DNA of 64,000 nt from Chitinophaga terrae (ex Kim and Jung 2007). GTDB taxonomy: Bacteria > Bacteroidota > Bacteroidia > Chitinophagales > Chitinophagaceae. Numbering within the stretch: the first letter of the stretch is position 1; every line of letters begins with the position of its first letter. Below, in pieces: positions 1 to 8,552 of this stretch. Below the pieces are notes generated by a model. The model saw only the letters and a list, made by a program, of their open reading frames with translations. It did no database searches and had not been told where the DNA came from. The stretch covers positions 63,821-127,820 of the forward strand of contig NZ_FNRL01000005.1 in NCBI RefSeq assembly GCF_900107795.1, given 5' to 3'. The translations under genes and the position numbers were made by a program.

Positions 1-408
1 GGAGCGAGTTTTGGCATGCAAAGACGCAAAGGTTTTTTGGATCGGAGCGAATGATAGGACCGAAGCGGATTTTTAAGACCGCAAAGGAGCGGATGTTATA
101 TATAGGAATGTATAATTTGTTGCCTAATGGTTATTAGTTAATAAACCTCATATATTAGTCATATATACGTATTTACTCCCTCTACCATACCATCTTCCAT
201 ATGTTCTCCGCTCCTTTGCGGCCTTAAAATTCGCTTCGGTCCAAAAAAATCTTTGCGTCTTTGCATGCCCAAACTCGCTCCGGTCTAAAAAAATCCTCTC
301 CCCGATATACCATCCGCTCCTTTGCGGTCTTAAAAATCCGCTTCGGTCTTGAAACTCGCTCCGGTCAAAAAACCCTTTGCGTCTTTGCATGCCAAACTCG
401 CTTCAAGC
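1..408. repeat. Large nested inverted repeat (GCAAAG/GGAGCGA variant)
   Basis: The first ~105 bases and bases ~305-408 are near-perfect reverse complements of each other. Both carry the words GCATGCAAAGACGCAAAGG, CCGAAGCGGA and ACCGCAAAGGAGCGGATG. A third, partial copy in the right-hand orientation sits at about 205-300. The AT-rich middle (110-180) would form the loop. The element ends right next to the stop codon of the LytTR gene. It shares the GCAAAGACGCAAAGG core with the repeats at 6.7, 11.2, 23.8 and 61.6 kb but adds GGAGCGA/CCGAAGCGG modules not found in those. It may extend beyond the left edge. No protein is convincingly encoded in it. Confidence 0.85.
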
Positions 409-410
409 CA

Positions 411-1136
411 TCACGAATACCGGTTTATCACATCATAGAAGCGGTCGCGATACCCGTCAGAGATCGGGATTGACTGGTTGGCTATCATGACCGTATTCTT
501 CTCAACGCTGTTGATTTTGTTTAAAGAGACGAGGTAAGAGCGGTGAACACGGATGAATTTATCCGCCGGCAGGCGGGTCTCAAATGATTTAAGGCTGCGC
601 AATGTAAGCACAGGCAGGTTATGTGTATAGATCTTTGTATAGTCTTTTAATGCTTCGATGAATAAAATATCTTCCAGGTTGATCTTAATGATCTTGTATT
701 CTGTTTTAATAAAGATGTAATCGTTTACCCAGGCTTCTTCAACAGGCATGTTAACAGGCGCCAGGCTTTTCTGCTGGTTGGCCGACCAGCTTTCATTCAC
801 TTTGCCGGCAGCTTTAAGAAAACGTTCGAAAGGCACAGGTTTCAGCAGGTAATCCACTACATCCAGGTTAAAACCATCCAGGGCATATTCGCCGTACGCA
901 GTAGTGAAAACTACCATAGGCGGATGCTTCAATGATTTCAGAAATTGAATACCGGTAATATCGGGCATTTTGATATCCAGGAACACCAGGTCTACCGGCT
1001 CCTGCTGGATAAAGCTTAACGCCGTAGCTGCATTCTCAAACTTACCTGCCAGGCTCAGGAAAGGGACTTTGCGGATATAATCCTCCATGATTTCCAGCGC
1101 CAGTGGCTCGTCGTCCACTGCAATACACCTTATCAT
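411..1136 (-). CDS. LytTR-family response regulator
   Basis: 241-residue two-domain response regulator. Residues 1-~120 form a receiver domain with the acidic pair D8/D9, the probable phospho-acceptor D54 in VFLDIKMPD, and the conserved K in YLLKPVPF. Residues ~140-241 form a LytTR DNA-binding domain, recognisable from FIKTEYKIIKI and FIRVHRSYLVSL. The start codon overlaps the stop of the sensor kinase gene by four bases (ATGA), so the pair is translationally coupled and should act together: the kinase phosphorylates D54 and the LytTR domain then binds target promoters. The targets cannot be told from the sequence. The stop lies right beside the inverted repeat at the window start. Confidence 0.95.
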   Translation of the reverse strand: MIRCIAVDDEPLALEIMEDYIRKVPFLSLAGKFENAATALSFIQQEPVDLVFLDIKMPDITGIQFLKSLKHPPMVVFTTAYGEYALDGFNLDVVDYLLKPVPFERFLKAAGKVNESWSANQQKSLAPVNMPVEEAWVNDYIFIKTEYKIIKINLEDILFIEALKDYTKIYTHNLPVLTLRSLKSFETRLPADKFIRVHRSYLVSLNKINSVEKNTVMIANQSIPISDGYRDRFYDVINRYS

Positions 1137-2371
1137 TTTTTCAACGCAATTTTAAGATCAACAATAAATTGACTTTCCATTTCTTTTATGTCTATAGTAT
1201 GCTCATTACTGTAAAGCATATCCAGTCTTTTTAATACATTCTGGAGCCCTATCCCGCCCTTTTCTGCCACTCTTTCCTTGAAATGACTGTTCCTGACTTC
1301 CAGGTTCAGCGTTTCATCAACGATGTCGATATTTATGTCAATAAAGGCATCTTCGGTATAACTGATCCCATGTTTAAAGGCATTTTCCACAAATGGAACA
1401 AGCAGCATAGGTTCTATACGCAACGAACCAGGGAAACCCGACATCCGGTAATCGATGTTAATGTCTTTTGGCAATCTTAAACGTTGAATATCAATATAAT
1501 CCTGTAAATATTTCAGTTCCTGAGATAACAGCACTTTGTCTTCATTCGATTCATAGATCATATATCTCATAATCGTGGATAGCTTCAGGATCGCATGTTC
1601 TGTTTGTGTCGACTGTTTATGAGCCAACGAATAAATGGTATTTAGACAGTTAAAAAGGAAGTGAGGATTAATCTGCGACTTTAAAAATTTTAATTCCGCG
1701 TTTAATTTCTCCACTTTCAGTTCTTCCCGCTGTTTTTCACTTTTAAACCATTCCATGGCGATCTTGATGAAACCACTCATAAAAAGCATCAGTAATGCGA
1801 AGAATCCCGATCGCCGTAATACCTCCGGGAAGAATAAATATTGTAAAAGTTTCGGTTCCTCGCCGGCCGATAAAGTAACGCCCATTCTTGAAAAAGCCGG
1901 TGGTACGGGCTTTCCGTGTAATGTAGCCGGTATAGCCGGAACCGCCTGCACCCCGATTGTATCAAACCGACGTATATGGAACGGAGGAAACACCCGCTCT
2001 GTTACTAGTCCGTCATGATTTTTTTTATCTAATCTTAAAGCAATGAAAGGGGCACGGCGCGATACGTTCTTAAAGAAATAATAATCCAGCGTAGCCTGCT
2101 GGAAAGTGATAAATAACAACACCCCTATCATCAGGGCAAAGTAGGTAACTATCTTTTTCCCGTTGAAGAAACGGGGGATCAGTACATAAATATTCAGGTA
2201 GAATACACCGATGAGGAACAGGTTATCAATTAATTCTTTAATGAAAAACCCTGTGTGCAGGATCTGTATCCTGTAAATAAAAAACGGAAAGAATAAAAAA
2301 CATGCCCAGCCGAGCACGTGTAAGGATATGACAAAGGGACGACTTCTGATAATTTGTTTTAGAGGCGGCAT
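1133..2371 (-). CDS. LytS-type sensor histidine kinase
   Basis: About 412 residues, inner-membrane kinase of the His_kinase (LytS/YehU-like) family. Hydrophobic segments at roughly 12-38, 47-66 and 75-92 are followed by a ~90-residue hydrophilic stretch that is probably extracytoplasmic, then a last membrane segment near 188-206. The phospho-acceptor is H238 in INPHFLFN, and the N box of the ATPase domain is N331 in PFVENAFKHG. A GTG lies one codon upstream, but I take the ATG at 2371 as start. It is first in a two-gene operon with the LytTR regulator. The large outer loop suggests direct ligand sensing; the ligand is unknown. Confidence 0.93.
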   Translation of the reverse strand: MPPLKQIIRSRPFVISLHVLGWACFLFFPFFIYRIQILHTGFFIKELIDNLFLIGVFYLNIYVLIPRFFNGKKIVTYFALMIGVLLFITFQQATLDYYFFKNVSRRAPFIALRLDKKNHDGLVTERVFPPFHIRRFDTIGVQAVPAIPATLHGKPVPPAFSRMGVTLSAGEEPKLLQYLFFPEVLRRSGFFALLMLFMSGFIKIAMEWFKSEKQREELKVEKLNAELKFLKSQINPHFLFNCLNTIYSLAHKQSTQTEHAILKLSTIMRYMIYESNEDKVLLSQELKYLQDYIDIQRLRLPKDINIDYRMSGFPGSLRIEPMLLVPFVENAFKHGISYTEDAFIDINIDIVDETLNLEVRNSHFKERVAEKGGIGLQNVLKRLDMLYSNEHTIDIKEMESQFIVDLKIALKK

Positions 2372-2490
2372 CACATTAATTAATGCGATAAACTTACAGC
2401 AGATGAGGTTAGCGTCGTGTTAAAGTTTGTTAATCCTATATAAGGGTTTGTTAAATTTAATTTTATTATTAAAATCTGATTAAAACTAGT

Positions 2491-2547
2491 ATAACCACGG
2501 CACAAAATAGTTAGATAGGTCATCTAACTACTTTATGACGTGGTTAT
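2491..2547. terminator. Nested palindrome, probable terminator of the Kelch/DUF4907 operon
   Basis: An inner perfect stem TAGTTAGAT/ATCTAACTA (2508-2516 with 2522-2530) is framed by an outer perfect stem ATAACCACG/CGTGGTTAT (2491-2499 with 2539-2547). Exactly eight bases separate inner and outer arms on each side. On the minus strand the inner stem is followed by TTTTG, fitting a terminator after the DUF4907 gene, which ends at 2565. The symmetric outer arm is unusual for a plain terminator. Confidence 0.5.
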
Positions 2548-2564
2548 TTACGTTGTAAGCCTGG

Positions 2565-2906
2565 TTATTGAAAATCCGTTATATGCATTGCCAATAGTTC
2601 TTCCCGGGAAATCGAAGGCATTTCATTATGCACAATCTTTTCAGCTACGCGCTGGCCTACTTTAACAGCATTTTCCCTTGTTTTGAAAACATGTTTGCCT
2701 GGCACGCCGGGAATAATATTCTGGTATATGAATGGCTGTCCGTCGAGGATAATCTTATATCCCCATCCTCCATCCACTTCAAACGGCGCTACCTGCGCTA
2801 CCGGTTGCCGGTTATCGTCGCTTTCCTTACCCGGAAGCCAGCATAAACCTATCAAACAGATAAGCGCGGCGCCTACACCTATTATTATTTTGTTTCGTTT
2901 AGTCAT
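2565..2906 (-). CDS. DUF4907-like small secreted/membrane protein
   Basis: 113 residues beginning MTKRNKIIIG. A hydrophobic segment at residues 7-24 is a signal anchor or signal peptide, followed by a small domain with the words GWGYKIILDGQPFIYQ and IPGVPGKHVFKTRENA. I recognise this as resembling the DUF4907 family of Bacteroidota, whose function is not known. The start is set by the ATG at 2904-2906, which overlaps the end of the Kelch gene by eight bases. A longer in-frame reading would lie inside the Kelch gene and is not credible. The overlap implies co-translation, and a shared envelope role with the Kelch lipoprotein is an inference from context only. Confidence 0.82.
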   Translation of the reverse strand: MTKRNKIIIGVGAALICLIGLCWLPGKESDDNRQPVAQVAPFEVDGGWGYKIILDGQPFIYQNIIPGVPGKHVFKTRENAVKVGQRVAEKIVHNEMPSISREELLAMHITDFQ

Positions 2907-3903
2907 TCTTGTTATACTCAGCGTTCGGATAAAATTCCAACATATCATCAAAAGGCTGGTTATTGGAAACACCCAACACCACAAAGCCACGGTCTTTAAC
3001 ATTGAAGCCGGTAGCGCCTGTTCTTGCAGCTCCTTCAAAATCGGTCTTCTGCGTCCAGCGGTCATTTTGCGGGTTGTATTCCCAAACGGCGGACGAGAGG
3101 CTTCCTTTAGTTCCGGATACAATGTAACCTTTGCCCCCTATGGCAAACGACGCTGCTCCGCTACCTTTGAAGTTATAAGAATCATCGAAACTGCTGTCGC
3201 TCACATTGTCAATAGAGTTCAGCGTAGCCCAGCTCTTGGTATCTCCGTCGAAAACGTAGAAATCAGTAATAAAGGTGGAATTCGCGGTACCCATACAAAC
3301 ATAAGCCTTGTTGCCGATCACGAATGCAGATGCATCCTGCCTTTTACCGCTGATCATGGCCTGCGCCTGCGTCCAGGAATTGGTAGCCGGGTTATATTCC
3401 CAATTATCTACCTGCCAGTTGCCATCGTACCCGGTAGCGATGTATCCAAAGTCCTTCAGTCCGAAAGCTACGGCGCCGTAACGAGGGGTGCCTCCAAAGT
3501 CGGCCTTCCTGGTCCAGGCATTAGCATCAGGGTTATATTCATAGAAATCGTTCAGCTTATTTATGCCATCGTACCCTGTACCTATGTAGCCTTTGGTACC
3601 GATAGCCATACCTACTGCGCCACTTCTTGCAGGTCCATCAAAGGGGGCAACATTCGTCCACATATTCTGATCTACGTCATAAGCCCAGAAATCCTTCAAG
3701 CGGTCATTCCCATCGTAACCCGTTCCTACATAAGCTTTATTACCGATAACAAAAGAAGCTGCATTACTTCTTGCAACCCCGCGATATTGAGGACGCTTCT
3801 TCACCCAGTTCCCTAAATAGGTAGTGCTGGTAGAACTCTTTGAACAGGCCGCCAGGGAAGCCATCAATAATAAACAATAACCTTTTAAATAACGCATTAG
3901 CAT
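2899..3903 (-). CDS. Kelch-repeat (galactose-oxidase-like) lipoprotein
   Basis: 334 residues with a lipoprotein signal ending LMASLAACS. The mature part has about six Kelch/beta-propeller repeats marked by recurring AYVGTGYDG, GYIGTGYDG, GYIATGYDG and W-containing blade ends (YNPDANAWT, YNPATNSWT). Kelch propellers of this type bind partners or glycans; no catalytic residues are evident. The first gene of a two-gene operon with the DUF4907 protein, it is divergent from the DUF4270 gene. A well-formed promoter lies 18-47 bases upstream. The second ATG (3897) is an equally possible start. Confidence 0.88.
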   Translation of the reverse strand: MLMRYLKGYCLLLMASLAACSKSSTSTTYLGNWVKKRPQYRGVARSNAASFVIGNKAYVGTGYDGNDRLKDFWAYDVDQNMWTNVAPFDGPARSGAVGMAIGTKGYIGTGYDGINKLNDFYEYNPDANAWTRKADFGGTPRYGAVAFGLKDFGYIATGYDGNWQVDNWEYNPATNSWTQAQAMISGKRQDASAFVIGNKAYVCMGTANSTFITDFYVFDGDTKSWATLNSIDNVSDSSFDDSYNFKGSGAASFAIGGKGYIVSGTKGSLSSAVWEYNPQNDRWTQKTDFEGAARTGATGFNVKDRGFVVLGVSNNQPFDDMLEFYPNAEYNKND

Positions 3904-3920
3904 GTTCTTTTTACTGTAGC

Positions 3921-3950
3921 CAAAATTATCGGCCGCAGCATTCCATCAAA
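3921..3950 (-). promoter_or_regulatory. Bacteroidota-type promoter for the Kelch operon
   Basis: On the minus strand a -33 TTTG (3947-3950) is followed after 18 bases by a perfect -7 box TAATTTTG (3921-3928), matching the known TTTG / TAnnTTTG consensus. Transcription would start about 10 bases before the ATG at 3903. Confidence 0.65.
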
Positions 3951-4144
3951 CAGGAAATAGCTGTTTTCCTCATTTTAACGGACGGACACCCCTTTTTTAT
4001 CTACCAAAAGGTTTCTTTAGCCACTAACCCCCAATTCTATACGATAAGCAGCATAACCAGTTTATCCGTTCGTTCATCGATAAATTTTGGCAGTTGGCAT
4101 ATTAAACCAACTGAAAGTACCTAACCTGTCTAAAATTGCGCACC

Positions 4145-5464
4145 ATGAAGCGTACCAGGTATCAAATAATCAGACAACTTTACAGCTACAGCGCCGTATT
4201 GTTACTGGCCATCCTTTCCTCCTGCGAGAAAGCAGGATTTAGTTATAATAATATTGTAGATAATAACCAGCAGACTGACTATATACTATCAGATACGCTC
4301 ACAGTACAGGTTAGTACCATCAAACAGGATTCTATTCCCACTTCCGGAACAGGAGTGCTTCTGACAGGAAGAAAAGCAGATAAATATTTCGGCACCACTA
4401 CCATTCAAAGCTATTTCCAGATAGCCCAGCCACCGGCTACCGATATACCTAAAACCGGCTCGCAGTTCGACTCCCTGCGGCTTATCATGCATCCAAACGG
4501 GTATGTGGCGGGCGACTCGCTGATCGAACAATCTTTCGAGGTATACAGGGTTACCAATACCATCCAGATAGCTAAAAACCTCTATTATCTCTATAACAAC
4601 AACAGCTTCCCTACAGAAGCAACGCCCCTGGGCAGCTTCCGTGGCATAATAAGACCGCATACCGATAAGCAACTATCTATCCCTCTGTCTGCTGACCTTG
4701 GTCAGCAATTATTTGCCATGGTGAGAGATAAAAGCCCCGATGTTACAGACAATGCGAAGTTTATGGACTTCTTTAAAGGACTGAACATACGGCCTACTGC
4801 AAAAAGTGCTACCGTATCAGGTTTCGGGGCTGCGGATACCAGTTTATACGTCCGCCTGTACTATCATGTTAATGAGCTGATAACTACAGTAAAATATATT
4901 GACCTCAAAATGCAGGCGCCTAACCTGCAATTCAACCAGGCAATCACCGACCATACAGGCACTCCCCTGGCGCCGTTTAATGGTAATGTAAACAGTCTTC
5001 CATCCACCGCCACCGGCAACGTTGCGTTTTCTCAACCGCTGATGGGCGCTGCTATACGTATAGACATCCCTTATATTAAATCACTGGCGTTTATGGGACA
5101 ATACTTCAAGATCATGAAAGTATACCTGTACCTGCAACCATTGTCGGATAGCTATATAGCGCCCGACAGGCTGCCGCCCAGGCTCGCCATCTGCCAGGCA
5201 GATAAGCTGAACCAGGTAACAGATACCCTGGCCTACGGAGAATTAAGAATAGATAAGGAGTTCAACGTTAATACCAGCTACACGTTCGACATCACCAATT
5301 ACGTGATAAAAGAACAAACAGTTACCGACTATAATTCAAGGAGCCTGTTCGTTACGCCCAGTTCAATGGATGTACAAACAACATTAGACAGGCTGGCGAT
5401 CGGCGATCAGCGTAATCCTAAAAACAAACTAAAAATTCAGCTGTACTACCTGCTGTATAAATAA
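4145..5464 (+). CDS. DUF4270 family lipoprotein
   Basis: 439 residues from the ATG at 4145; an in-frame TTG three codons earlier is less likely. The signal peptide ends LLAILSSCE, giving a lipidated cysteine. The mature part matches my memory of the DUF4270 family of Bacteroidota in DTLTVQVSTIKQDSIPTSGT near the N-terminus, GRKADKYFGTT, and a C-terminal QLYYLLYK that looks like a beta-strand end. The biochemical role of the family is unknown; it is predicted to sit at the outer membrane. The beta-barrel gene starts nine bases after its stop, so the two form an operon, divergent from the Kelch/DUF4907 operon. Confidence 0.85.
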   Translation: MKRTRYQIIRQLYSYSAVLLLAILSSCEKAGFSYNNIVDNNQQTDYILSDTLTVQVSTIKQDSIPTSGTGVLLTGRKADKYFGTTTIQSYFQIAQPPATDIPKTGSQFDSLRLIMHPNGYVAGDSLIEQSFEVYRVTNTIQIAKNLYYLYNNNSFPTEATPLGSFRGIIRPHTDKQLSIPLSADLGQQLFAMVRDKSPDVTDNAKFMDFFKGLNIRPTAKSATVSGFGAADTSLYVRLYYHVNELITTVKYIDLKMQAPNLQFNQAITDHTGTPLAPFNGNVNSLPSTATGNVAFSQPLMGAAIRIDIPYIKSLAFMGQYFKIMKVYLYLQPLSDSYIAPDRLPPRLAICQADKLNQVTDTLAYGELRIDKEFNVNTSYTFDITNYVIKEQTVTDYNSRSLFVTPSSMDVQTTLDRLAIGDQRNPKNKLKIQLYYLLYK

Positions 5465-5473
5465 GAAAATCTC

Positions 5474-6703
5474 ATGCGCATTAAATTATATAGCGGCTTG
5501 TTGTTATTGAGCTTAACCAGTCTTACTGCGAAAGCGCAACACGGTCTGAATTCCATCTATTCCGCCTATGGGATCGGCGACCTTGAAACCAGGGACTACA
5601 GCCGCAATTTCGGTATGGGAAGCGCAGGAATAGGACGGCATCATCCCGGCTACCTGAACGAATTAAACCCGGCATCTTACGGCGCTTTGCCTTCCCAAAA
5701 CTTTATGTTCGACATCGCGATCCGGGGACAGCAGGTTAGTTACCAGGGAACAGGTATCTCGCAAACCGCCGGCGACCTGAACTTCAAACGCCTGGCCGTA
5801 GGTTTTAAAGCTGCCAAATTTTGGGGCTTCAGCGCCGGCATTACTCCTTTCAGCAGCATCGATTACAAGATCACCAACCAGCAATACATGTCGGGAACCG
5901 GCGCCCCAATTATCGCTACCACTACAGGAACGGGCGGTTTAAACAGGGCTTACCTGTCCAACGGTTTCCAGATCAATAAACACTTTTCAGCAGGTGTTTC
6001 CACCGCTTTCCTGTTTGGCCCGCTGAATACTTCCAAATACATAGGCAACGACTCTGTTCAGACCCAGTATAACAAGTATGCATTCAATCCAAACTTTACA
6101 GCCGGCGCTCAATATACCGGCAAAGTATGGGGCGACTGGAACCTTGGCCTGGGCGCTACCTATCGTTTTAAAACAACGCTGAAGATCCAGGAAAAGCTGG
6201 CCATTGTAGCGCTGGATGGTTCTACCCTCTATACCAAAGAGCAGGATCCTTCTTCCTTCACTATCCCAACTGAAATAGGTTCAGGTATTTCCCTCAGCAA
6301 CGGAACATTCACCTGGGTAGCTGATTACCGCCGCCAGCAATGGAATACATTAAAAGAAAAAGGAGCGAACTACAGCTACCAGGACGGTGAAAGATTTGCA
6401 ACCGGTATTGAATACGCCATCCAGAAAAAATATTATAATCTATCCTATGAAGGAGCCATCCTCCAGGCAGGGTTCAGCTATAACAAACTCCCCCTGGTAA
6501 TAGGCGCCACGCAGGTAAAAGATGTAAGCGGCACTTTAGGTGTTTCCTTACCTAACCGCAACGGGCAACTACGTTATTACTTAGGCCTGGAAGCGGGCCA
6601 ACGCGGTTCCAACGGCGGCGCTATGGTGAAAGAAACCTACTTCAACGCCATGTTCAACTTCAGCCTGCGCGACCTTTGGTTCCTCAAACGCCTCTCCCAG
6701 TAG
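5474..6703 (+). CDS. Outer-membrane beta-barrel protein
   Basis: 409 residues with a clear signal peptide (LLLLSLTSLTAKAQ). The rest is rich in alternating amphipathic strands and Gly/aromatic residues, with the N-terminal motif SIYSAYGIGD and LNPASYGALPSQNF seen in PorV/FadL-like barrels of Bacteroidota. It likely forms an outer-membrane pore or scaffold with the DUF4270 lipoprotein encoded just upstream. No substrate can be inferred. The stop codon TAG is directly followed by the long inverted repeat at 6704. Confidence 0.8.
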   Translation: MRIKLYSGLLLLSLTSLTAKAQHGLNSIYSAYGIGDLETRDYSRNFGMGSAGIGRHHPGYLNELNPASYGALPSQNFMFDIAIRGQQVSYQGTGISQTAGDLNFKRLAVGFKAAKFWGFSAGITPFSSIDYKITNQQYMSGTGAPIIATTTGTGGLNRAYLSNGFQINKHFSAGVSTAFLFGPLNTSKYIGNDSVQTQYNKYAFNPNFTAGAQYTGKVWGDWNLGLGATYRFKTTLKIQEKLAIVALDGSTLYTKEQDPSSFTIPTEIGSGISLSNGTFTWVADYRRQQWNTLKEKGANYSYQDGERFATGIEYAIQKKYYNLSYEGAILQAGFSYNKLPLVIGATQVKDVSGTLGVSLPNRNGQLRYYLGLEAGQRGSNGGAMVKETYFNAMFNFSLRDLWFLKRLSQ

Positions 6704-6918
6704 TTGCACGCAGAGAAGCGTAGTGGCACGCAGAGACGCAAAAGAAGCAAAGAGCGCAAAGGATTTTTTTAAAGTGAAATAAGAAAGCAAAGAGAGCGAA
6801 GATTATGTTATTTAGCACAATCTTCGCTCTCTTTGCTTTCTTATTATTCCTTAATAATCTTAATTCCTCTTAAAAAAATCCTTTGCGCTCTTTGCTTCTT
6901 TTGCGTCTCTGCGTGCAA
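6704..6918. repeat. Nested inverted repeat between convergent genes
   Basis: Outer arms 6726-6772 and 6870-6916 are perfect 47-base reverse complements. They begin GCACGCAGAGACGCAAAAG and continue through GCAAAGAGCGCAAAGG and a run of seven T and two A. An inner pair (6780-6804 with 6819-6843) is also perfect. The element fills the whole gap between two convergent stop codons, and both stops are followed by the same bases, TAG TTGCACGCAGAGA. It could act as a bidirectional terminator or 3-prime mRNA stabiliser. It belongs to the same family as the repeats at 1, 11.2, 23.8 and 61.6 kb. Confidence 0.9.
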
Positions 6919-8274
6919 CTACTCTCTGCGTGCAACCTCGCTGAGCAAGAAGTCGCGGAACCAATAGCCTGAGGCTTTGATGGTGCGTTGCTGGGTGAGG
7001 AAGTCGACATATACCAGTCCGAAACGGGCCCTGTACCCTTCGGCCCATTCGAAGTTATCGGTGAGCGTCCAGGCGAAATAGCCATCAACCGGTATGCCTT
7101 CCTTCCTGGCTTTCAGGACGCCTTGTAAGTATTCCTGGTAGTAGGCGATCCGGTTATCGTCGGCAACCTGGCCATTGTTCAATTCGTCGGGAAATGCGGC
7201 GCCGCCTTCTGTTACTATCAGGCGCTTTACCTGTGGATAAGAGGCAAATTGCTTCAGCACTGCATACAAACCATCTCCGTTTATTTCCCAGCCTAACGCG
7301 GTTACCGGCACCTGCCTGTATTTAGGTTTTACTTCGGCGATACGAAGGATAGGCATGAAATAATTGTACTTTACAACAAGCGGGAAATAATTCTGCACAC
7401 CGATAAAATCAAAGTCGAAGGCTAGTTTATCCCAGTCGCGCCATAGGGCGTAGCGCCTTTCTATCCGTTTCAGTAAAGGGAAATCATCTGTCGGGTAGCC
7501 CATGCCCAGGGTGGGTTCAAGGAAAAGACGGTTGAAAAGGGCGTCGGCCCGCCTGGCGGCTTTAAGATCCGCTTCGCTGTTGGTATAGGGAACGATCTGG
7601 GAGCAGGAGAAAGCGGTACCTATCACAGCACCCCGTACTTCTTCCCTCAATACATTGGCTGCCGCGGCCTGGGCCAGCAACGCGTGATGCACAGCCGGCA
7701 GGAACCAGGAAAGCCCGAATTTGCCGGGCGCATGTACGCCCAGCATATATCCCAAGGCAGTAAAGCCAAAGGGTTCGTTTAATACTATCCAGTGTTTTAC
7801 TTTACTCCCGAATTCCCTTGCACAGATCCTCGCATATTCTTCAAATGCAAATACCACTCCCCTGTGCGCCCATCCTCCTTTCTTTTCCAGCGTATCCGGC
7901 AAATCCCAGTGGTAAAGGGTTACATAAGGTTCCAGTCCCACTTCCAGGCAGGCGTCTATCACTTTATGGTAAAAATCAATGCCGGCGCGGTTTACAGGAC
8001 CGGTACCATGAGGCAGGATGCGGGACCAGGAGAAAGAGAACCTGAAAACAGTAAAGCCAAGTAATTTGGCCAGTAATATATCCTGGGTATACCTGTTGTA
8101 AAAGTCAGTTGCTACCTGGGCATGGCTGTTATCCTTGATCTTTCCTTTACGGGAGGTGAAAGTATCCCAGATAGAAAGTCCCCGGCCATCGGCATCGAAA
8201 GCACCTTCGTTTTGAAAAGCAGAAATGGTGACTCCCCAAAGGAAATCATCACCAAAATCTTTGCGTGTAATCAT
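6919..8274 (-). CDS. Family 1 glycoside hydrolase (beta-glucosidase)
   Basis: 451 residues from the ATG at 8274. The whole length is GH1: FLWGVTISAFQNEGA at the N-terminus, the acid/base E167 in VLNEPFGF, and the nucleophile E356 in VTEGG, where most members have TENG. W-rich C-terminal motifs WTLTDNFEWAEGY and RFGLVYVD bind the glucose unit. No signal peptide is seen, so it should work in the cytoplasm on imported beta-glucosides such as cellobiose. It stands alone rather than in a polysaccharide locus. The last four codons and stop run into the repeat at 6704-6918. Confidence 0.93.
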   Translation of the reverse strand: MITRKDFGDDFLWGVTISAFQNEGAFDADGRGLSIWDTFTSRKGKIKDNSHAQVATDFYNRYTQDILLAKLLGFTVFRFSFSWSRILPHGTGPVNRAGIDFYHKVIDACLEVGLEPYVTLYHWDLPDTLEKKGGWAHRGVVFAFEEYARICAREFGSKVKHWIVLNEPFGFTALGYMLGVHAPGKFGLSWFLPAVHHALLAQAAAANVLREEVRGAVIGTAFSCSQIVPYTNSEADLKAARRADALFNRLFLEPTLGMGYPTDDFPLLKRIERRYALWRDWDKLAFDFDFIGVQNYFPLVVKYNYFMPILRIAEVKPKYRQVPVTALGWEINGDGLYAVLKQFASYPQVKRLIVTEGGAAFPDELNNGQVADDNRIAYYQEYLQGVLKARKEGIPVDGYFAWTLTDNFEWAEGYRARFGLVYVDFLTQQRTIKASGYWFRDFLLSEVARRE

Positions 8275-8391
8275 TTGCAAGCCCCGTTAATTGGAAAATT
8301 CCGCAAAACAATTGCAGTTTACGACAGTTTTTGCTTAAAAGCGAAGAGAGGAATGTTAAAAAAGCATTATATATTATTGGACGTGAAGACT

Positions 8392-8550
8392 TTAATTATC
8401 TGCATGTTCGTCTAGCCACTGCTTAACGATATAATAGGCTTCCCTGCAATAGGGACATTGGAAATCGCCGTATTCCACTATTTCTATCGCCGCCTCTTGG
8501 GGACCGAGAGCATGATCTTTTGCATTCACTGCCGGGGTAAGCGTAGCCAT
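8392..8550 (-). pseudogene. Short DsbA-like CPYC protein, probably a truncated gene
   Basis: A 52-residue reading frame starts two bases after the peroxiredoxin stop and ends ...DEHADN. It contains VEYGDFQCPYCREAYYIVKQ, the N-terminal strand and thioredoxin-type CxxC helix of DsbA-family proteins. That family is normally ~170 residues or more, and nothing resembling the remaining fold is found in the next 110 bases in any frame. It is therefore either a 5-prime remnant of a DsbA-like gene or, less likely, a real mini-redoxin. Translational coupling to the peroxiredoxin suggests an ancestral redox pair. Confidence 0.7.
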
Positions 8551-8552
8551 TA

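Noticed and set aside
1..408. Repeated units at the left edge as a possible CRISPR array
   Set aside because: The units are inverted, of unequal length and without unique spacers of constant size; they form nested hairpins instead, and no cas gene is near.
2683..3816. Long plus-strand open frame (377 codons)
   Set aside because: It is antisense to the Kelch and DUF4907 genes, which have clear signal peptides and repeats; the plus-strand translation has no recognisable features.
6860..7088. Short minus-strand frames through the 6.7-6.9 kb repeat
   Set aside because: They overlap the GH1 gene and the inverted repeat in alternative frames and show no protein features.
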